64,000 bases of DNA from Haloferula luteola (GCF_014201715.1 NZ_JACHFD010000014.1:48109-112108); one strand, 5' to 3'. Positions 24,106-32,519 are shown, numbered from the stretch's first letter. The notes: generated by a model from the letters alone, not told the origin. Translations and numbers: made by a program.

Positions 24106-26358
24106 ATGAAAACCTTGATTTCCCTGTCCCTGGCCGGAGCGTTTCTGCTCACCGCCTGCGATCGTTCGCCCTCGTCTTCCGTCGAACGAGAGGATGCGGA
24201 AGCCGTCCTAACGGCATTGGATGAAGCTCGCCAAGCCGCCGAATCTGAGCGTGAGGCGCTTGAGGCTGAGCGCCAGCGCTTGGAAGCGGAACGCGATGCC
24301 TTGGCCGATGCTCGATCGCTCCAAGAGGAGGAACTCTCCGAGATCGATCCTGTTGAATCCGTCCCGGTGGCGGTGGCCGTGGATGAGAATGACCCCGCTG
24401 CCCAGAGAGACATGCTGGAGGCGTGGGAGGCGGATCTGACCGAGCGGGAAAAGGACCTCGCGGGATCGCAGGCACTGGAGGACGAACTGGAAATCGTTCC
24501 GGAAACCTATCAGGAGCCGGTGGCCGACTATGGGCTCTTCTATGATTCCTTGCAGGATCAGGGCGAATGGTTCGATACGCCGGACTATGGTTACATTTTC
24601 CAGCCTCGTGTCGTGGTGCAGGATCGGCAATGGCGTCCCTACACTCATGGGCGTTGGGTGTGCAGTGATCGCGGATGGCTGTGGGTTTCCGACGAATCCT
24701 TTGGATGGGCCACCTACCACTATGGGCGTTGGGTTCTCCTTGCGGGGCGCGGGTGGTGCTGGGTTCCGGGCGGGGAATGGGCACCTGCCTGGGTGGCATG
24801 GCGACATGGCGGTGGTCATGTCGGCTGGGCGCCGTTGCCTCCCGAAACCATGGTCGGCTCGCCGACGCCTTGGGGGGTCAACGTGGAGGTGGATTTCGGG
24901 ATCGCCGAGGTGTGCTTCATTTTCGTGGAGGAACGCTACATGGCCGCTCCCATCTGGAGGCACTGCGTGCCCTTTCCTCAGTATCGGCGATTTTGGGCCC
25001 AAGCCCGGCCGTGCACCAATTTTTACTATGTGCATGGCCGCCCCATGGCCTGCGGCCCCAATTACGCGAATCTTCGCCGTCGGGTGGCCACTCCGTGGCC
25101 GGTCCGCAGGATTGATCTCGATCCGATTGGGGGATTGAGGGCTCCGGGCATGCGGGCTCCGCGGCAGGTGGATCGCTCGATTCGCGTCTTTGCGCCTTCC
25201 CTCAATGCGGCCTGGAACCCTGCCATCCGTCCTCCAAAGCTGGGCAAACCGATGAAGACGATTCAAGTCGAGCGGGCTGCCGGAGGAGTGAACCGGGAAT
25301 GGATGGGGCGCTATCAGCAACAGCGCAAGCAACGTGACGAGGCTCGGAATCGTTGGGCAGGCCAAGTAAATGATGTGCGGCAGCAGCAGCTGAAGAAGAA
25401 CCGGCTCGCCGTGGTGGATGCCCGGGAGCAGTGGATTCAAAAGAAACTGGCAAAGCCACTTCCCCAGCCGGCAGTTCGTCCTGGCTCAAGAGATGTCCGT
25501 CCTTCCGTGCCGAACGTGAAAGAGGAGCCGCGTCGTGGCCAAGACGACGCAAGGCGGCAGTCACAGGAGGCGAAGCGACTTCAGCAAGAGCGGAAGAAGA
25601 CGGAACAAGCAGCGCTCAAGCAGCAGCAGGAACGAGTTCGTGAGCAGCAACAACAGCGGCAAAAAGAAGCGGCTCGTCTCCAGGCGGAGGAAAAGACTCG
25701 GCAGCAAGAGCGGAAGAAGGCTGAGCAGTCGATGAAACAGCAGCAGGAGGAATCCCGCCGTCAGCAACAGCAAGAATCTCAGCAGAAGTTGCAACGCCAG
25801 AAGCAGGAGCGGGCCGATCAGGCGAAAGAACAGCGTCAGCAACAGGAACGCGCTCGCCAAGAGCAGCAACGCCAGCAGCAGGAACGCGCTCGCCAGGAGA
25901 AGGAACAACGCCAGCAACAGGAACGGGCTCGCCAAGAGCAGCAGCAACGCCAGCAGCAGGAGCGGGCCCGCCAAGAGCAGCAGCAACGCCAGCAACAGGA
26001 ACGGGCCCGCCAAGAGCAGCAGCGCCAGCAGCAGGAGCGCGCCCGCCAGGAGAAGGAACAACGCCAGCAACAGGAACGGGCCCGCCAAGAGCAGCAACGC
26101 CAGCAGCAGGAACGCGCTCGCCAAGAGCAGCAGCGCCAGCAGCAGGAACGCGCTCGCCAGGAGCAGCAGCAACGCCAGCAGCAGGAACGCGCTCGCCAAG
26201 AGCAGCAGCAACGCCAGCAACAGGAACGTGCCCGCCAAGAGCAGCAGCAACGCCAGCAGCAGGAACGCGCTCGCCAGGAGCAGCAGCAACGTCAGCAGCA
26301 GGAACGTGCCCGCCAGGAGCAGCAGCAACGTCAGCAACAGGAACGTCGCAACCGGTAA
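24106..26358 (+). CDS. DUF6600 lipoprotein with long Gln/Arg-rich repeat tail
   Basis: 750 residues. The lipobox LLTAC (Cys18) marks a lipoprotein. A Glu/Ala/Arg coiled coil follows (about 28-70). The DUF6600-like core (about 140-300) contains FYDSLQDQGEWFDTPDYGY and GRWVCSDRGWLWVSDE. It continues with GWATYHYGRWVLLAGRGW and VGWAPLPPE, a Trp-rich set of SH3-like strands. From about residue 400 the chain is Gln/Arg/Glu-rich; residues 577-750 are 13 copies of RQQQERARQEQQ(Q) or RQQQERARQEKEQ and a partial copy. This tail should form a long, very hydrophilic coiled coil in the periplasm. Function is unknown. Confidence 0.83.
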   Translation: MKTLISLSLAGAFLLTACDRSPSSSVEREDAEAVLTALDEARQAAESEREALEAERQRLEAERDALADARSLQEEELSEIDPVESVPVAVAVDENDPAAQRDMLEAWEADLTEREKDLAGSQALEDELEIVPETYQEPVADYGLFYDSLQDQGEWFDTPDYGYIFQPRVVVQDRQWRPYTHGRWVCSDRGWLWVSDESFGWATYHYGRWVLLAGRGWCWVPGGEWAPAWVAWRHGGGHVGWAPLPPETMVGSPTPWGVNVEVDFGIAEVCFIFVEERYMAAPIWRHCVPFPQYRRFWAQARPCTNFYYVHGRPMACGPNYANLRRRVATPWPVRRIDLDPIGGLRAPGMRAPRQVDRSIRVFAPSLNAAWNPAIRPPKLGKPMKTIQVERAAGGVNREWMGRYQQQRKQRDEARNRWAGQVNDVRQQQLKKNRLAVVDAREQWIQKKLAKPLPQPAVRPGSRDVRPSVPNVKEEPRRGQDDARRQSQEAKRLQQERKKTEQAALKQQQERVREQQQQRQKEAARLQAEEKTRQQERKKAEQSMKQQQEESRRQQQQESQQKLQRQKQERADQAKEQRQQQERARQEQQRQQQERARQEKEQRQQQERARQEQQQRQQQERARQEQQQRQQQERARQEQQRQQQERARQEKEQRQQQERARQEQQRQQQERARQEQQRQQQERARQEQQQRQQQERARQEQQQRQQQERARQEQQQRQQQERARQEQQQRQQQERARQEQQQRQQQERRNR
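25834..26355 (+). repeat. tandem coding repeat, 36/39 bp units
   Basis: Thirteen full units and one partial unit of 12 or 13 codons, starting each time with Arg-Gln-Gln-Gln-Glu-Arg. Unit tails are QQ, QQQ or KEQ. The KEQ tail occurs in units 2 and 6, each time after a QQ unit, pointing to duplication of a block. Copy number should vary between strains by slippage. Confidence 0.9.
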
Positions 26359-26393
26359 GGTTCACGAAAGCCTTGTGGTCGCTTCAGGAGTCG

Positions 26394-26888
26394 ATGAGCT
26401 TTGCAGGCGTGAAACCTGCCTTGGGTCAACCGGCTCCGGATTACTCCGGCCTCCTTGTATTTCCTGACGGATCGACTCGCTCGGTCGGTCCAGACGACTT
26501 TCGTGGTCGCTGGGTCGCGCTCGTGTTTTACCCGAAAGATGCGACTCCTGGATGCACCACTCAAGCCTGCGAGTTGCGGGACGGATGGGCTCTGCTGAAG
26601 GGGCGTCTGGAGGTCATCGGGGTGAGCATCGATGCCGAAAGCAGCCATCGGAAGTTCATCGAAAAGCAATCTTTGCCCTATCCGCTCTTAGTGGACGATT
26701 CCAAGCGGATCGTGGAGGCCTACGGTGTCTGGGTCGAGAAATCCATGTATGGCAAGACCTACATGGGAACGGAGCGTTCGACTTTTCTGATTTCGCCGAC
26801 AGGAGAGATTCAAGCCATCCTTGAGAAGGTGAAGCCCAAGGAGCATTTTGAGCGGCTCATTAAGGCTTTAGAGCAAGCGGGCGGCTAG
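26394..26888 (+). CDS. bcp: thioredoxin-dependent peroxiredoxin, BCP type
   Basis: 164 residues from ATG 26394, seven codons inside a longer frame. The peroxiredoxin core is FYPKDATPGCTTQACELRD, with peroxidatic Cys54 and resolving Cys59 five residues later, the atypical two-Cys arrangement of BCP. VIGVSIDAESSHRKFIEKQSLPYPLLVDD follows, in short conserved blocks. It reduces hydroperoxides in the cytoplasm using thioredoxin. It lies 36 bp after the repeat lipoprotein gene and converges on the lipase gene. Confidence 0.92.
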   Translation: MSFAGVKPALGQPAPDYSGLLVFPDGSTRSVGPDDFRGRWVALVFYPKDATPGCTTQACELRDGWALLKGRLEVIGVSIDAESSHRKFIEKQSLPYPLLVDDSKRIVEAYGVWVEKSMYGKTYMGTERSTFLISPTGEIQAILEKVKPKEHFERLIKALEQAGG

Positions 26889-26902
26889 GCGATCTCGATC
26901 GG

Positions 26903-27670
26903 TCACAGTCCACGCCGGAAACCGGAAAAGCGGGGGCGTGTCGTAGATGGGCGTTCCGGGGTTGCAAAAATCTGAGGATCGAGGAGGTCCGGGCGGGTGG
27001 CTTCGGGGAACTCAAAGCGAGTCAAAAAGTCAGCGATGAAACAGCTGGCTTTCGGCATCGATGGATGGAGGTAGACCGGCAACTCGATGTTGACGGCGGG
27101 TTCCCAGATGGAGCTTTCACGGGGGACGATGACCCAGTCCTGTTCGGCTCGGTAGGAAAGCAGTGGAATCCCGGTGAGCTGATCCGCCGATTTCTGGAGC
27201 TGATGGAGAAAAGGGCTCTCAGGACGCATCTCGGCGGCTCCTAACCCATAGTGGAAAAAGGCCATTTGAGTGCCGTGGTGAGGTGTGGAGAGGGTGACGA
27301 AGGCGTCGCAACGCTCCGCTCCGCCAAGCTCCTGCAAATAGTAGCGGGAGATCAGACCTCCCATGCTGAACGCCACCACCACAAAGTGAGATTCGGGGCC
27401 CCATTGTTCGTCGATAGATTGCTGGAGCTGTTGGGCCATCGGCTCAAGACCATCGCGCCCATCGGCAGGTTTCAAGCTGGGGGAAATGCAGGGAATTCCC
27501 GCCTTTTCGAGTTGGGTGCGCAGGCGCCCAAAGCTGAGGGATTCGTTTTGCCAAATTCCATGTACCAGGACGATCTGCCGAGCTTCCACGGGTTGCCAAG
27601 CCTGCTCTGGCAGCTGGGCGGCGGCGAGTGAGGCCGTCGCGATCAGTGGGATCAGGAAAGGGGAGGGCAT
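26903..27670 (-). CDS. exported lipase-like alpha/beta hydrolase
   Basis: 255 residues from ATG 27670. A signal peptide spans residues 1-19 (ending LAAAQ). LVHGIWQ (35-41) is the oxyanion-loop motif, and VVVAFSMGGLISRY carries the likely nucleophile Ser102; the usual first Gly of GxSxG is Ala. TLSTPHHGT is the conserved lipase class segment. Substrates could be esters of lipids. It is the last gene of a minus-strand run with the HIT, ATP-cone-like and nrdR genes. Confidence 0.8.
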   Translation of the reverse strand: MPSPFLIPLIATASLAAAQLPEQAWQPVEARQIVLVHGIWQNESLSFGRLRTQLEKAGIPCISPSLKPADGRDGLEPMAQQLQQSIDEQWGPESHFVVVAFSMGGLISRYYLQELGGAERCDAFVTLSTPHHGTQMAFFHYGLGAAEMRPESPFLHQLQKSADQLTGIPLLSYRAEQDWVIVPRESSIWEPAVNIELPVYLHPSMPKASCFIADFLTRFEFPEATRPDLLDPQIFATPERPSTTRPRFSGFRRGL

Positions 27671-27711
27671 GGGGAAGATCGTGTTTGCGTCGAGGCGGAT
27701 CGAAGGAGCGA

Positions 27712-28059
27712 TTAGCCTGGGGGCCAGGTGAGAGGGCGTCCTGCGAGAAGATGGACGTGCAGATGAGGGACCGCTTCGCCACCATCGGGTCCATTGTTGA
27801 TCACCAAGCGGAAGCCCGATTCCGCGAAGCCTGCCTTCCGCGCGATTTTCCCAGCGGTGAGGAGGAGGTGACCCAAAACTGCCTGATCTTCGGTTGTGGC
27901 TTCGGCGACTCGTGGAATCGGTTTTTTGGGAATCACCAGCCAATGGGTGGGTGCCTGTGGGGAAATGTCTTTGAAGGCGAGGCAAAGATCATCTTCGTGA
28001 AGGATCTCGGCAGGGAGTTCTCGGTCCCGGATTTTCTCAAAAAGCGTCTTCTCCGCCAT
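27712..28059 (-). CDS. HIT family nucleotide hydrolase/transferase (HINT-like)
   Basis: 115 residues, the usual length of HINT proteins. The active-site triad is HLHVHLL (His99, His101, His103), preceded by RLVINNGPDGGEAVPHLH. FEKIRDRELPAEIL at the N-terminus is typical of the HinT group, which hydrolyses AMP-lysine-type and other phosphoramidates. It lies 41 bp upstream of the lipase gene on the minus strand. Confidence 0.92.
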   Translation of the reverse strand: MAEKTLFEKIRDRELPAEILHEDDLCLAFKDISPQAPTHWLVIPKKPIPRVAEATTEDQAVLGHLLLTAGKIARKAGFAESGFRLVINNGPDGGEAVPHLHVHLLAGRPLTWPPG

Positions 28060-28104
28060 GCCGCAAGGCTGGCACGCGCTGCCTGGGATGGCAAGGGATA
28101 GGCT

Positions 28105-28680
28105 TTATTCGAAGCGTTCCCCTTCCACTCGGAAGGCAAAGGGGCGGTTGCCCCGCAGTTCTTTGTCCTGAAGGCGCAGAAAGTCGCGAACCTCATGGAC
28201 GAGGGCATCGCACTCCGCATCCCATTCTTCGACGCTCCGCAGTTTCAGCACGGACTCGCGCAGGCGAATGAAGCGCACTTCTTCGGCACCCGCGCGACGA
28301 AGCTCACCAAGTTCCTCGCGCAAGCGGGAGAAAAATCCCAGCTCGAAGGCCTGCCCAACTTCGAGGGCGAGCGTTTCCAGACAAAGGGTGATCGGTGGAG
28401 CCAAGGGCTCGAGCTTCTCCGCGATGGGCCGGCAGCCGATGGTTTCCAGCATCCTGCGCAGTCGGTCAAAGAGCTCGTGGAGGGGAAGCAATTGCAGTGA
28501 GCAACGACTCTCGAGGTATTCTTCGATGCCACGTTGGATGTCGTCGAGGCACGGAAAGTCCTCCCGTTCCGCAGCGCGGGCGGCGCGGCGGAGGGCATCA
28601 CCCAGCCAGCCGGTATCGTAGTCGTGCACCTGGTGGCGGCCGACTTGGATGACGGGGCGGTTGCCGATGAGGGCGATCAC
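28105..28680 (-). CDS. hypothetical protein, possibly ATP-cone-like
   Basis: 191 residues from a GTG start, with no ATG alternative nearby. I do not recognise it with confidence. It is soluble, helical and rich in Leu, Arg and Glu. Residues about 20-85 (TGWLGDALRRAARAAEREDF, then DDIQRGIEEYLESR, then LFDRLRRMLETIGCRPIAEKL) have the helix pattern seen in ATP-cone domains, and the gene follows nrdR by 68 bp. That combination makes a nucleotide-sensing or NrdR-related role possible, but it is only an inference. Confidence 0.6.
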   Translation of the reverse strand: MIALIGNRPVIQVGRHQVHDYDTGWLGDALRRAARAAEREDFPCLDDIQRGIEEYLESRCSLQLLPLHELFDRLRRMLETIGCRPIAEKLEPLAPPITLCLETLALEVGQAFELGFFSRLREELGELRRAGAEEVRFIRLRESVLKLRSVEEWDAECDALVHEVRDFLRLQDKELRGNRPFAFRVEGERFE

Positions 28681-28748
28681 TCGGGAGAAATGGGGTAAAT
28701 TCGGTGAGTGGGACGGTTGGGGTAAGGGTGAGGTGAATCAGTGGGGTG

Positions 28749-29234
28749 TTAAAAGAGGCGTCGCTGCATCGGGTCGCGGGCGGCTCGCCGCTCCAGCGAT
28801 TGGATTTCCCGGATGAATTCGCCGACATCCTCGAATTGCCGGTAAACCGAGACGTAGCGCACGTAGGCGACGGGATCGATTTGGTGCAATTTGTCCATCA
28901 CCTTGGCACCAATGGACGACGAAGGCACTTCGCTCACGTGGTCCTTGTGAAGTTCGGTGAGGATTTCCTCCACTGCACGGTCGATGCGTTCCATTGAGAC
29001 GGGACGCTTCTCGCAGGCTTTGATCAGGCCACCCCGAATCTTTTCGCGATTGATCGCCTCCTTGCTGCCGTCGCGTTTGGTGACGCGGAGCTCGGTGCGC
29101 TCGATGGTCTCGTAAGTCGTGTAGCGATAACTGCACGCCAGGCACTCGCGCCGACGACGGATCGAAGTGCCCTCCTTGCTCATTCGGGAGTCGAGCACTT
29201 TGTCCTTGAGAGAACCGCATTGAACGCAGCGCAT
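28749..29234 (-). CDS. nrdR: NrdR transcriptional repressor
   Basis: 161 residues, the usual length. The zinc ribbon has Cys3, Cys6, Cys31 and Cys34 (MRCVQC and ECLAC). The ATP-cone domain spans about 47-137, with VTKRDGSKEAINREKIRGGL and ending VAYVRYVSVYRQFEDV. NrdR represses ribonucleotide reductase genes according to dATP/ATP load. A possible paired NrdR box upstream suggests autoregulation. No nrd reductase gene is in the window. Confidence 0.96.
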   Translation of the reverse strand: MRCVQCGSLKDKVLDSRMSKEGTSIRRRRECLACSYRYTTYETIERTELRVTKRDGSKEAINREKIRGGLIKACEKRPVSMERIDRAVEEILTELHKDHVSEVPSSSIGAKVMDKLHQIDPVAYVRYVSVYRQFEDVGEFIREIQSLERRAARDPMQRRLF

Positions 29235-29261
29235 GGGTGAAAAAAGCGATGGCTCAGTGTG

Positions 29262-29309
29262 TCACAATATACGGTATCGCGTGAAGGAAAATGCTAGCTT
29301 ATTTAGTGT
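29262..29309 (-). promoter_or_regulatory. candidate paired NrdR boxes upstream of nrdR
   Basis: The 16-mer starting at 29262 (TCACAATATACGGTAT) matches the NrdR-box consensus acaCwAtATaTwGtgt at 12 positions. A weaker copy starting at 29294 and ending TTTAGTGT matches at 10. Start-to-start distance is 32 bp, three helical turns, as in known tandem NrdR boxes. They lie 28 bp upstream of the nrdR start. Confidence 0.5.
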
Positions 29310-29430
29310 CTTAGCCCGGATGGTGAAGAGCTATGAAGGGAAGTTTTTGATGGGACCGGTGGTCGGGGCAATCCGTGGCAAGAATGGGCTCAGGAGTTTT
29401 TGAATTTCCCGCATTTCCAAGATTCGGGAC

Positions 29431-29462
29431 AAAAAAAGGCCGACGGAATTCTCCGTCGGCCT
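29431..29462 (-). terminator. Rho-independent terminator of sdhB
   Basis: A perfect 11 bp stem (29437-29447 with 29452-29462, AGGCCGACGGA) closes a four-base ATTC loop. Read on the minus strand it is followed by a run of seven T (29437-29431). It lies 28 bp after the sdhB stop. Confidence 0.93.
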
Positions 29463-29489
29463 GGGGTGAATGGGGATTTTTCGGGCGGC

Positions 29490-30257
29490 TCAGGCGGACA
29501 CGAATTGCTCCTTGAGCATGGCGGTCGCGTAGTCGCGATTGAGCCGGGCGATGTGATCGACGCTGATTTCCTTCGGGCAAGCCGCTTCGCACTCGTATTG
29601 GTTGGTGCACCCGCCGAAGCCTTCTTCGTCCATTTGACGGACCATGGCGAGGGCGCGGCGATCGCGCTCCGGCTGTCCTTGGGGAAGATGGCTGAGGTGG
29701 GAGGCTTTGGCGGCGACGAAAAGCATCGCCGAGGCGTTTTTGCAGGCGGCGACGCAGGCACCGCATCCGATGCAGGCCGCAGCGGCGAAGGCCGCGTCGG
29801 CGGCATCCTTGCCGATGGGGGCCGCGTGGGCATCTGGAGCCGCACCGGTGCGAACTGAAATGAATCCTCCGGCCTGTTGAATGCGGTCGAACGAGTTGCG
29901 GTCGGTGACGAGGTCTTTGATGACGGGAAAGGCACGCGAGCGGAAGGGTTCGATCCAGATGGTATCGCCACTGCGGAACTTCCGCATGTGGAGCTGGCAA
30001 GTGGTGATGCCACGGTCCTTGCCGTGGGGGATTCCATTGATGGTCAGGGAGCACATTCCACAAATGCCCTCGCGGCAATCGTGGTCGAAGTGAATGGGCT
30101 CGGTGCCTTGGTCGACCAGTCGTTCGTTGACGATGTCGAGCATTTCGAGAAACGAAGCCTCCTCAGGAATGTCCTTGGCTTCGTAGGTTTCCATCTTGCC
30201 GGGGGAGTTTGGACCGGCCTGACGCCATACCTTCAGGGTGAGTTGGAGCTTCGCCAT
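29490..30257 (-). CDS. sdhB: succinate dehydrogenase/fumarate reductase iron-sulfur subunit
   Basis: 255 residues from ATG 30257. The [2Fe-2S] ligands are Cys61, Cys66, Cys69 and Cys87 (CREGICGMC). The [4Fe-4S] set is Cys162, 165, 168 and 172 ([11 protein letters not shown]). The third cluster uses Cys217, 223 and 227 ([11 protein letters not shown]). The sequence belongs to the group of subunits paired with type-B Sdh. It passes electrons from the flavoprotein to quinone at the inner membrane. Unusually, no sdhA or sdhC is next to it: it is divergent from a YlbF-like gene and ends at its own terminator. Confidence 0.93.
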   Translation of the reverse strand: MAKLQLTLKVWRQAGPNSPGKMETYEAKDIPEEASFLEMLDIVNERLVDQGTEPIHFDHDCREGICGMCSLTINGIPHGKDRGITTCQLHMRKFRSGDTIWIEPFRSRAFPVIKDLVTDRNSFDRIQQAGGFISVRTGAAPDAHAAPIGKDAADAAFAAAACIGCGACVAACKNASAMLFVAAKASHLSHLPQGQPERDRRALAMVRQMDEEGFGGCTNQYECEAACPKEISVDHIARLNRDYATAMLKEQFVSA

Positions 30258-30371
30258 GGTGAGAAAAATCGCTGGAGCCAATGTAGGGACGGCCCCTGCC
30301 ACCGCGAGCAAAAACCCGCCGTCAAGGGCGCATGGATTGCGATTTGATCGGCGTATCGGCTCCCGGCCCAT

Positions 30372-30394
30372 GGGGAAGCTGCCGCAGTTTCCCC
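30372..30394. promoter_or_regulatory. hairpin-forming dyad between sdhB and the YlbF-like gene
   Basis: GGGGAAGCTG (30372-30381) pairs with CAGTTTCCCC (30385-30394) with one G-T pair and a CCG loop. A second perfect dyad, TGCCA-T-TGGCA, follows at 30406-30416. Both lie in the 182 bp divergent region, so they may be operators or leader structures for either gene. Confidence 0.45.
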
Positions 30395-30439
30395 GGAATC
30401 CCGTTTGCCATTGGCATCGGAGGGGGCTAGGGGACGGGC

Positions 30440-30877
30440 ATGTCGATGCTTGCCGATGATTCCGCTGTGATGACGAAAGTCCGCGAACTTTGTGCGGCCA
30501 TTGCCGGGGATTCCCGGTTTCAGGCGCTGCAAGGGGATGTGGAGACCTTTATGGAAGATGAAGAAGCGACCCTGATGTACCGCGGTGTGCACGAGCGGGG
30601 TAGCGAACTTCACCACAAGCAGCATGCAGGTGTGGAGCTGAGCGATTCGGAGATTCGCGAATTTGAAGCCGCCCGCGAGCAGCTGTTTGCCAATCCGGTG
30701 GCTCGGTCCTTCATGGATGCCCAAGGGGAGTTGGAAACGCTCCAGCGCTCGGTCATGAAATACGTCAATTTGACCATGGAGCTCGGCCACGTGCCCTCGA
30801 ACGAAGAAATCGCCGCCACGGAGGGCGGTGGCTGCTGCGGAGGCGGCGGTGGTGGGGGTTGCGGTTGCAGCCACTGA
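30440..30877 (+). CDS. YlbF/YmcA-like protein with Gly/Cys C-terminal tail
   Basis: 145 residues. Residues 1-120 are helical and fit the YlbF family (Com_YlbF). They begin [20 protein letters not shown] and end [17 protein letters not shown]. In Bacillus such proteins act in RNA processing complexes; in this phylum the role is unknown. The last 18 residues are Gly and Cys only apart from the end: four Cys in [17 protein letters not shown]. The tail could bind metal or an Fe-S cluster. It is divergent from sdhB. Confidence 0.75.
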   Translation: MSMLADDSAVMTKVRELCAAIAGDSRFQALQGDVETFMEDEEATLMYRGVHERGSELHHKQHAGVELSDSEIREFEAAREQLFANPVARSFMDAQGELETLQRSVMKYVNLTMELGHVPSNEEIAATEGGGCCGGGGGGGCGCSH

Positions 30878-30979
30878 ATTCCAGCTCCTGACACCGGGAG
30901 AGAATCGATCCTCTGGGGTCGGTCTCCCGGGGTCGGATCGAGCACGTCTTTGAAGGCGTGGAGATGGGGGAGGGTGGGC

Positions 30980-31624
30980 TCAGGCATGGCGAGCGTCGGC
31001 CTCGGCCTTCGAGGCGCGGCGAGCTTCGGCAACCAAGTGATTGCAGGCCTCTCTGCAGAGCAGGGGAATGGCGGGTCGGCCAGTGGGGAGGTGTCCTGGG
31101 AAACGGCTGGCTTCACTGTCGACGAGAGGCGTCTCAGAATCCAGCTGCCAAAGAATCCTCTTCACGCAGCAATGGGCGGGGCCGCACACGTCGGCGACGA
31201 GTTTTTGGGCTCCCTCTGCACTGAGGTGGCGAGCGAAGCGATACATGCCGGTTTGACGATCGAGTTTTTCCCGAAGGTGCTGAACGTCGAGCGTTCCCTC
31301 CTGGGACGCCAGCCACAGTCCGACTCCTGCTGGATAGAAGAGGTCCAGAGCGGTGCGCAGCTCCTCTGCGGAGGAAAGCAGCATGAGCCAGCCACGACGC
31401 AGTGAGAGTTCGCTTTTGGTAAATCGATAATGGCCGTCTTCAGCCCAAGTGGAGAGGTCGCGGGCAGCGGACGGTGAGCGGTGGCGCTCGAGGCGATCGA
31501 GCTGATCGGCGTCTCGATGGTGGCAGAGAGCGAAAGGAGCCTCGGCGGTGTCAGGGAGGATGAGAACCTCTCCGATTTGGCGGATCCCATCGCGGACGGC
31601 TTGAGCCAGGCGTTCGGCGATCAT
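30980..31624 (-). CDS. DR2241-like Fe-S protein, partner of CbiX-like chelatase
   Basis: 214 residues. The C-terminus has the cluster pattern Cys147, Cys152, Cys153, Cys190 and Cys194 (VCGPAHCCVKRILWQL and LLCREACNHLVAEAR), matching the DR2241 4Fe-4S domain. The N-terminal part contains DLSTWAEDGHYRFTKSELSLRRGWLML, like the DR2241 stabilising domain. In Deinococcus these domains are fused to a CbiX-like domain. Here they are a separate gene whose ATG overlaps the CbiX stop by 4 bp. Confidence 0.8.
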   Translation of the reverse strand: MIAERLAQAVRDGIRQIGEVLILPDTAEAPFALCHHRDADQLDRLERHRSPSAARDLSTWAEDGHYRFTKSELSLRRGWLMLLSSAEELRTALDLFYPAGVGLWLASQEGTLDVQHLREKLDRQTGMYRFARHLSAEGAQKLVADVCGPAHCCVKRILWQLDSETPLVDSEASRFPGHLPTGRPAIPLLCREACNHLVAEARRASKAEADARHA

Positions 31625-32436
31625 GAACGATGAGTAAGGTCGAAGTCAGCGATTTGGTCGAGAATCACATCCGCCATGTGGCGTTCGGTTCCGATGGCGG
31701 ATGAATAGTAGAGGGTCTTTTCCCGCAGCGCATGGGGGTTGTGGCGAAACACCTCCCGTTGGCTGGCGGCGGGTCCCACCTCGGGCTCGATGCCGAGAAG
31801 CACCGGGATGTCCTGATAGCTGTGGAGGCCATCGGCGATGAAAAAGGGAACCACGACGACGTTGGGTGTTTGTGCCAAGGTTGCCCAGTCGGCGATGAGG
31901 GGTTGTTCCTCCATGTAGGCATCGAGGACGGCGGCGTAACCGGCTCCGGATTCGAAGATTCGGGTGGCCTGGTCCTTGATCGCTTTGGTGGAATTCTGGT
32001 TGAGGCCCGTCCCATGGCCGACAATGAAAAGGGTCGTCGTCGCAGGATCGACCTCGGGTGCGACTTCGCGTGCACGGCGCAGCAGGAGATCGGTCATGGA
32101 ATCATGGACGCCCACTGGCAGGGTGTAGTGCCAAGTTTTTCCATGTCGATGGGTGGTGGGACCGGTGAGCTCAAGTTCGCGGGGGATCACATCTTGGGTG
32201 AAATACCCTTCGCTGATGAAATCGGGAACCACGTAGACTTCCTCGGCTTCGATGAGGAAGCGAGCTTCACGCATGGAGGGCTCTTCTTTCCAAAAACAGC
32301 AATGGACTTCGGCAAAAAGTCCTCGGTCACGGATTTCCTGGGCGTGGTCGAAATAGGGAGTCGAGGAGTCCGGGTTCTCGGTGGACCCGTGACCGACGAT
32401 GAGCAGGGCGCTGTCGGGCTTCGGCGCGATGGGCAT
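31621..32436 (-). CDS. CbiX/SirB-like chelatase
   Basis: 271 residues, about twice the short CbiX length, so two CbiX-type half-domains. LLIVGHGSTENPDSS (His16) and TLFIVGHGTGLNQNS are the two characteristic loops; histidine is the metal-binding residue in such chelatases. The protein matches the CbiX part of DR2241-like proteins. It would insert a metal into a tetrapyrrole or handle a metal in another pathway; no other cobalamin or siroheme gene is nearby. Translation is coupled to the Fe-S partner that follows. Confidence 0.83.
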   Translation of the reverse strand: MPIAPKPDSALLIVGHGSTENPDSSTPYFDHAQEIRDRGLFAEVHCCFWKEEPSMREARFLIEAEEVYVVPDFISEGYFTQDVIPRELELTGPTTHRHGKTWHYTLPVGVHDSMTDLLLRRAREVAPEVDPATTTLFIVGHGTGLNQNSTKAIKDQATRIFESGAGYAAVLDAYMEEQPLIADWATLAQTPNVVVVPFFIADGLHSYQDIPVLLGIEPEVGPAASQREVFRHNPHALREKTLYYSSAIGTERHMADVILDQIADFDLTHRS

Positions 32437-32519
32437 GGGCAGAAGCTGAGCGGCGGAGCGGTGGATGCAAGGCTGTTTGAAGAGTTGCCGGCAGGGGGCA
32501 CGGTTCCCAAGATGAGACC

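Noticed and set aside
25561..26337. Minus-strand frame of 258 codons encoding almost only Leu/Ala
   Set aside because: It is the antisense of the Gln/Arg repeat in the DUF6600 lipoprotein gene; the membrane-like look comes from the repeat.
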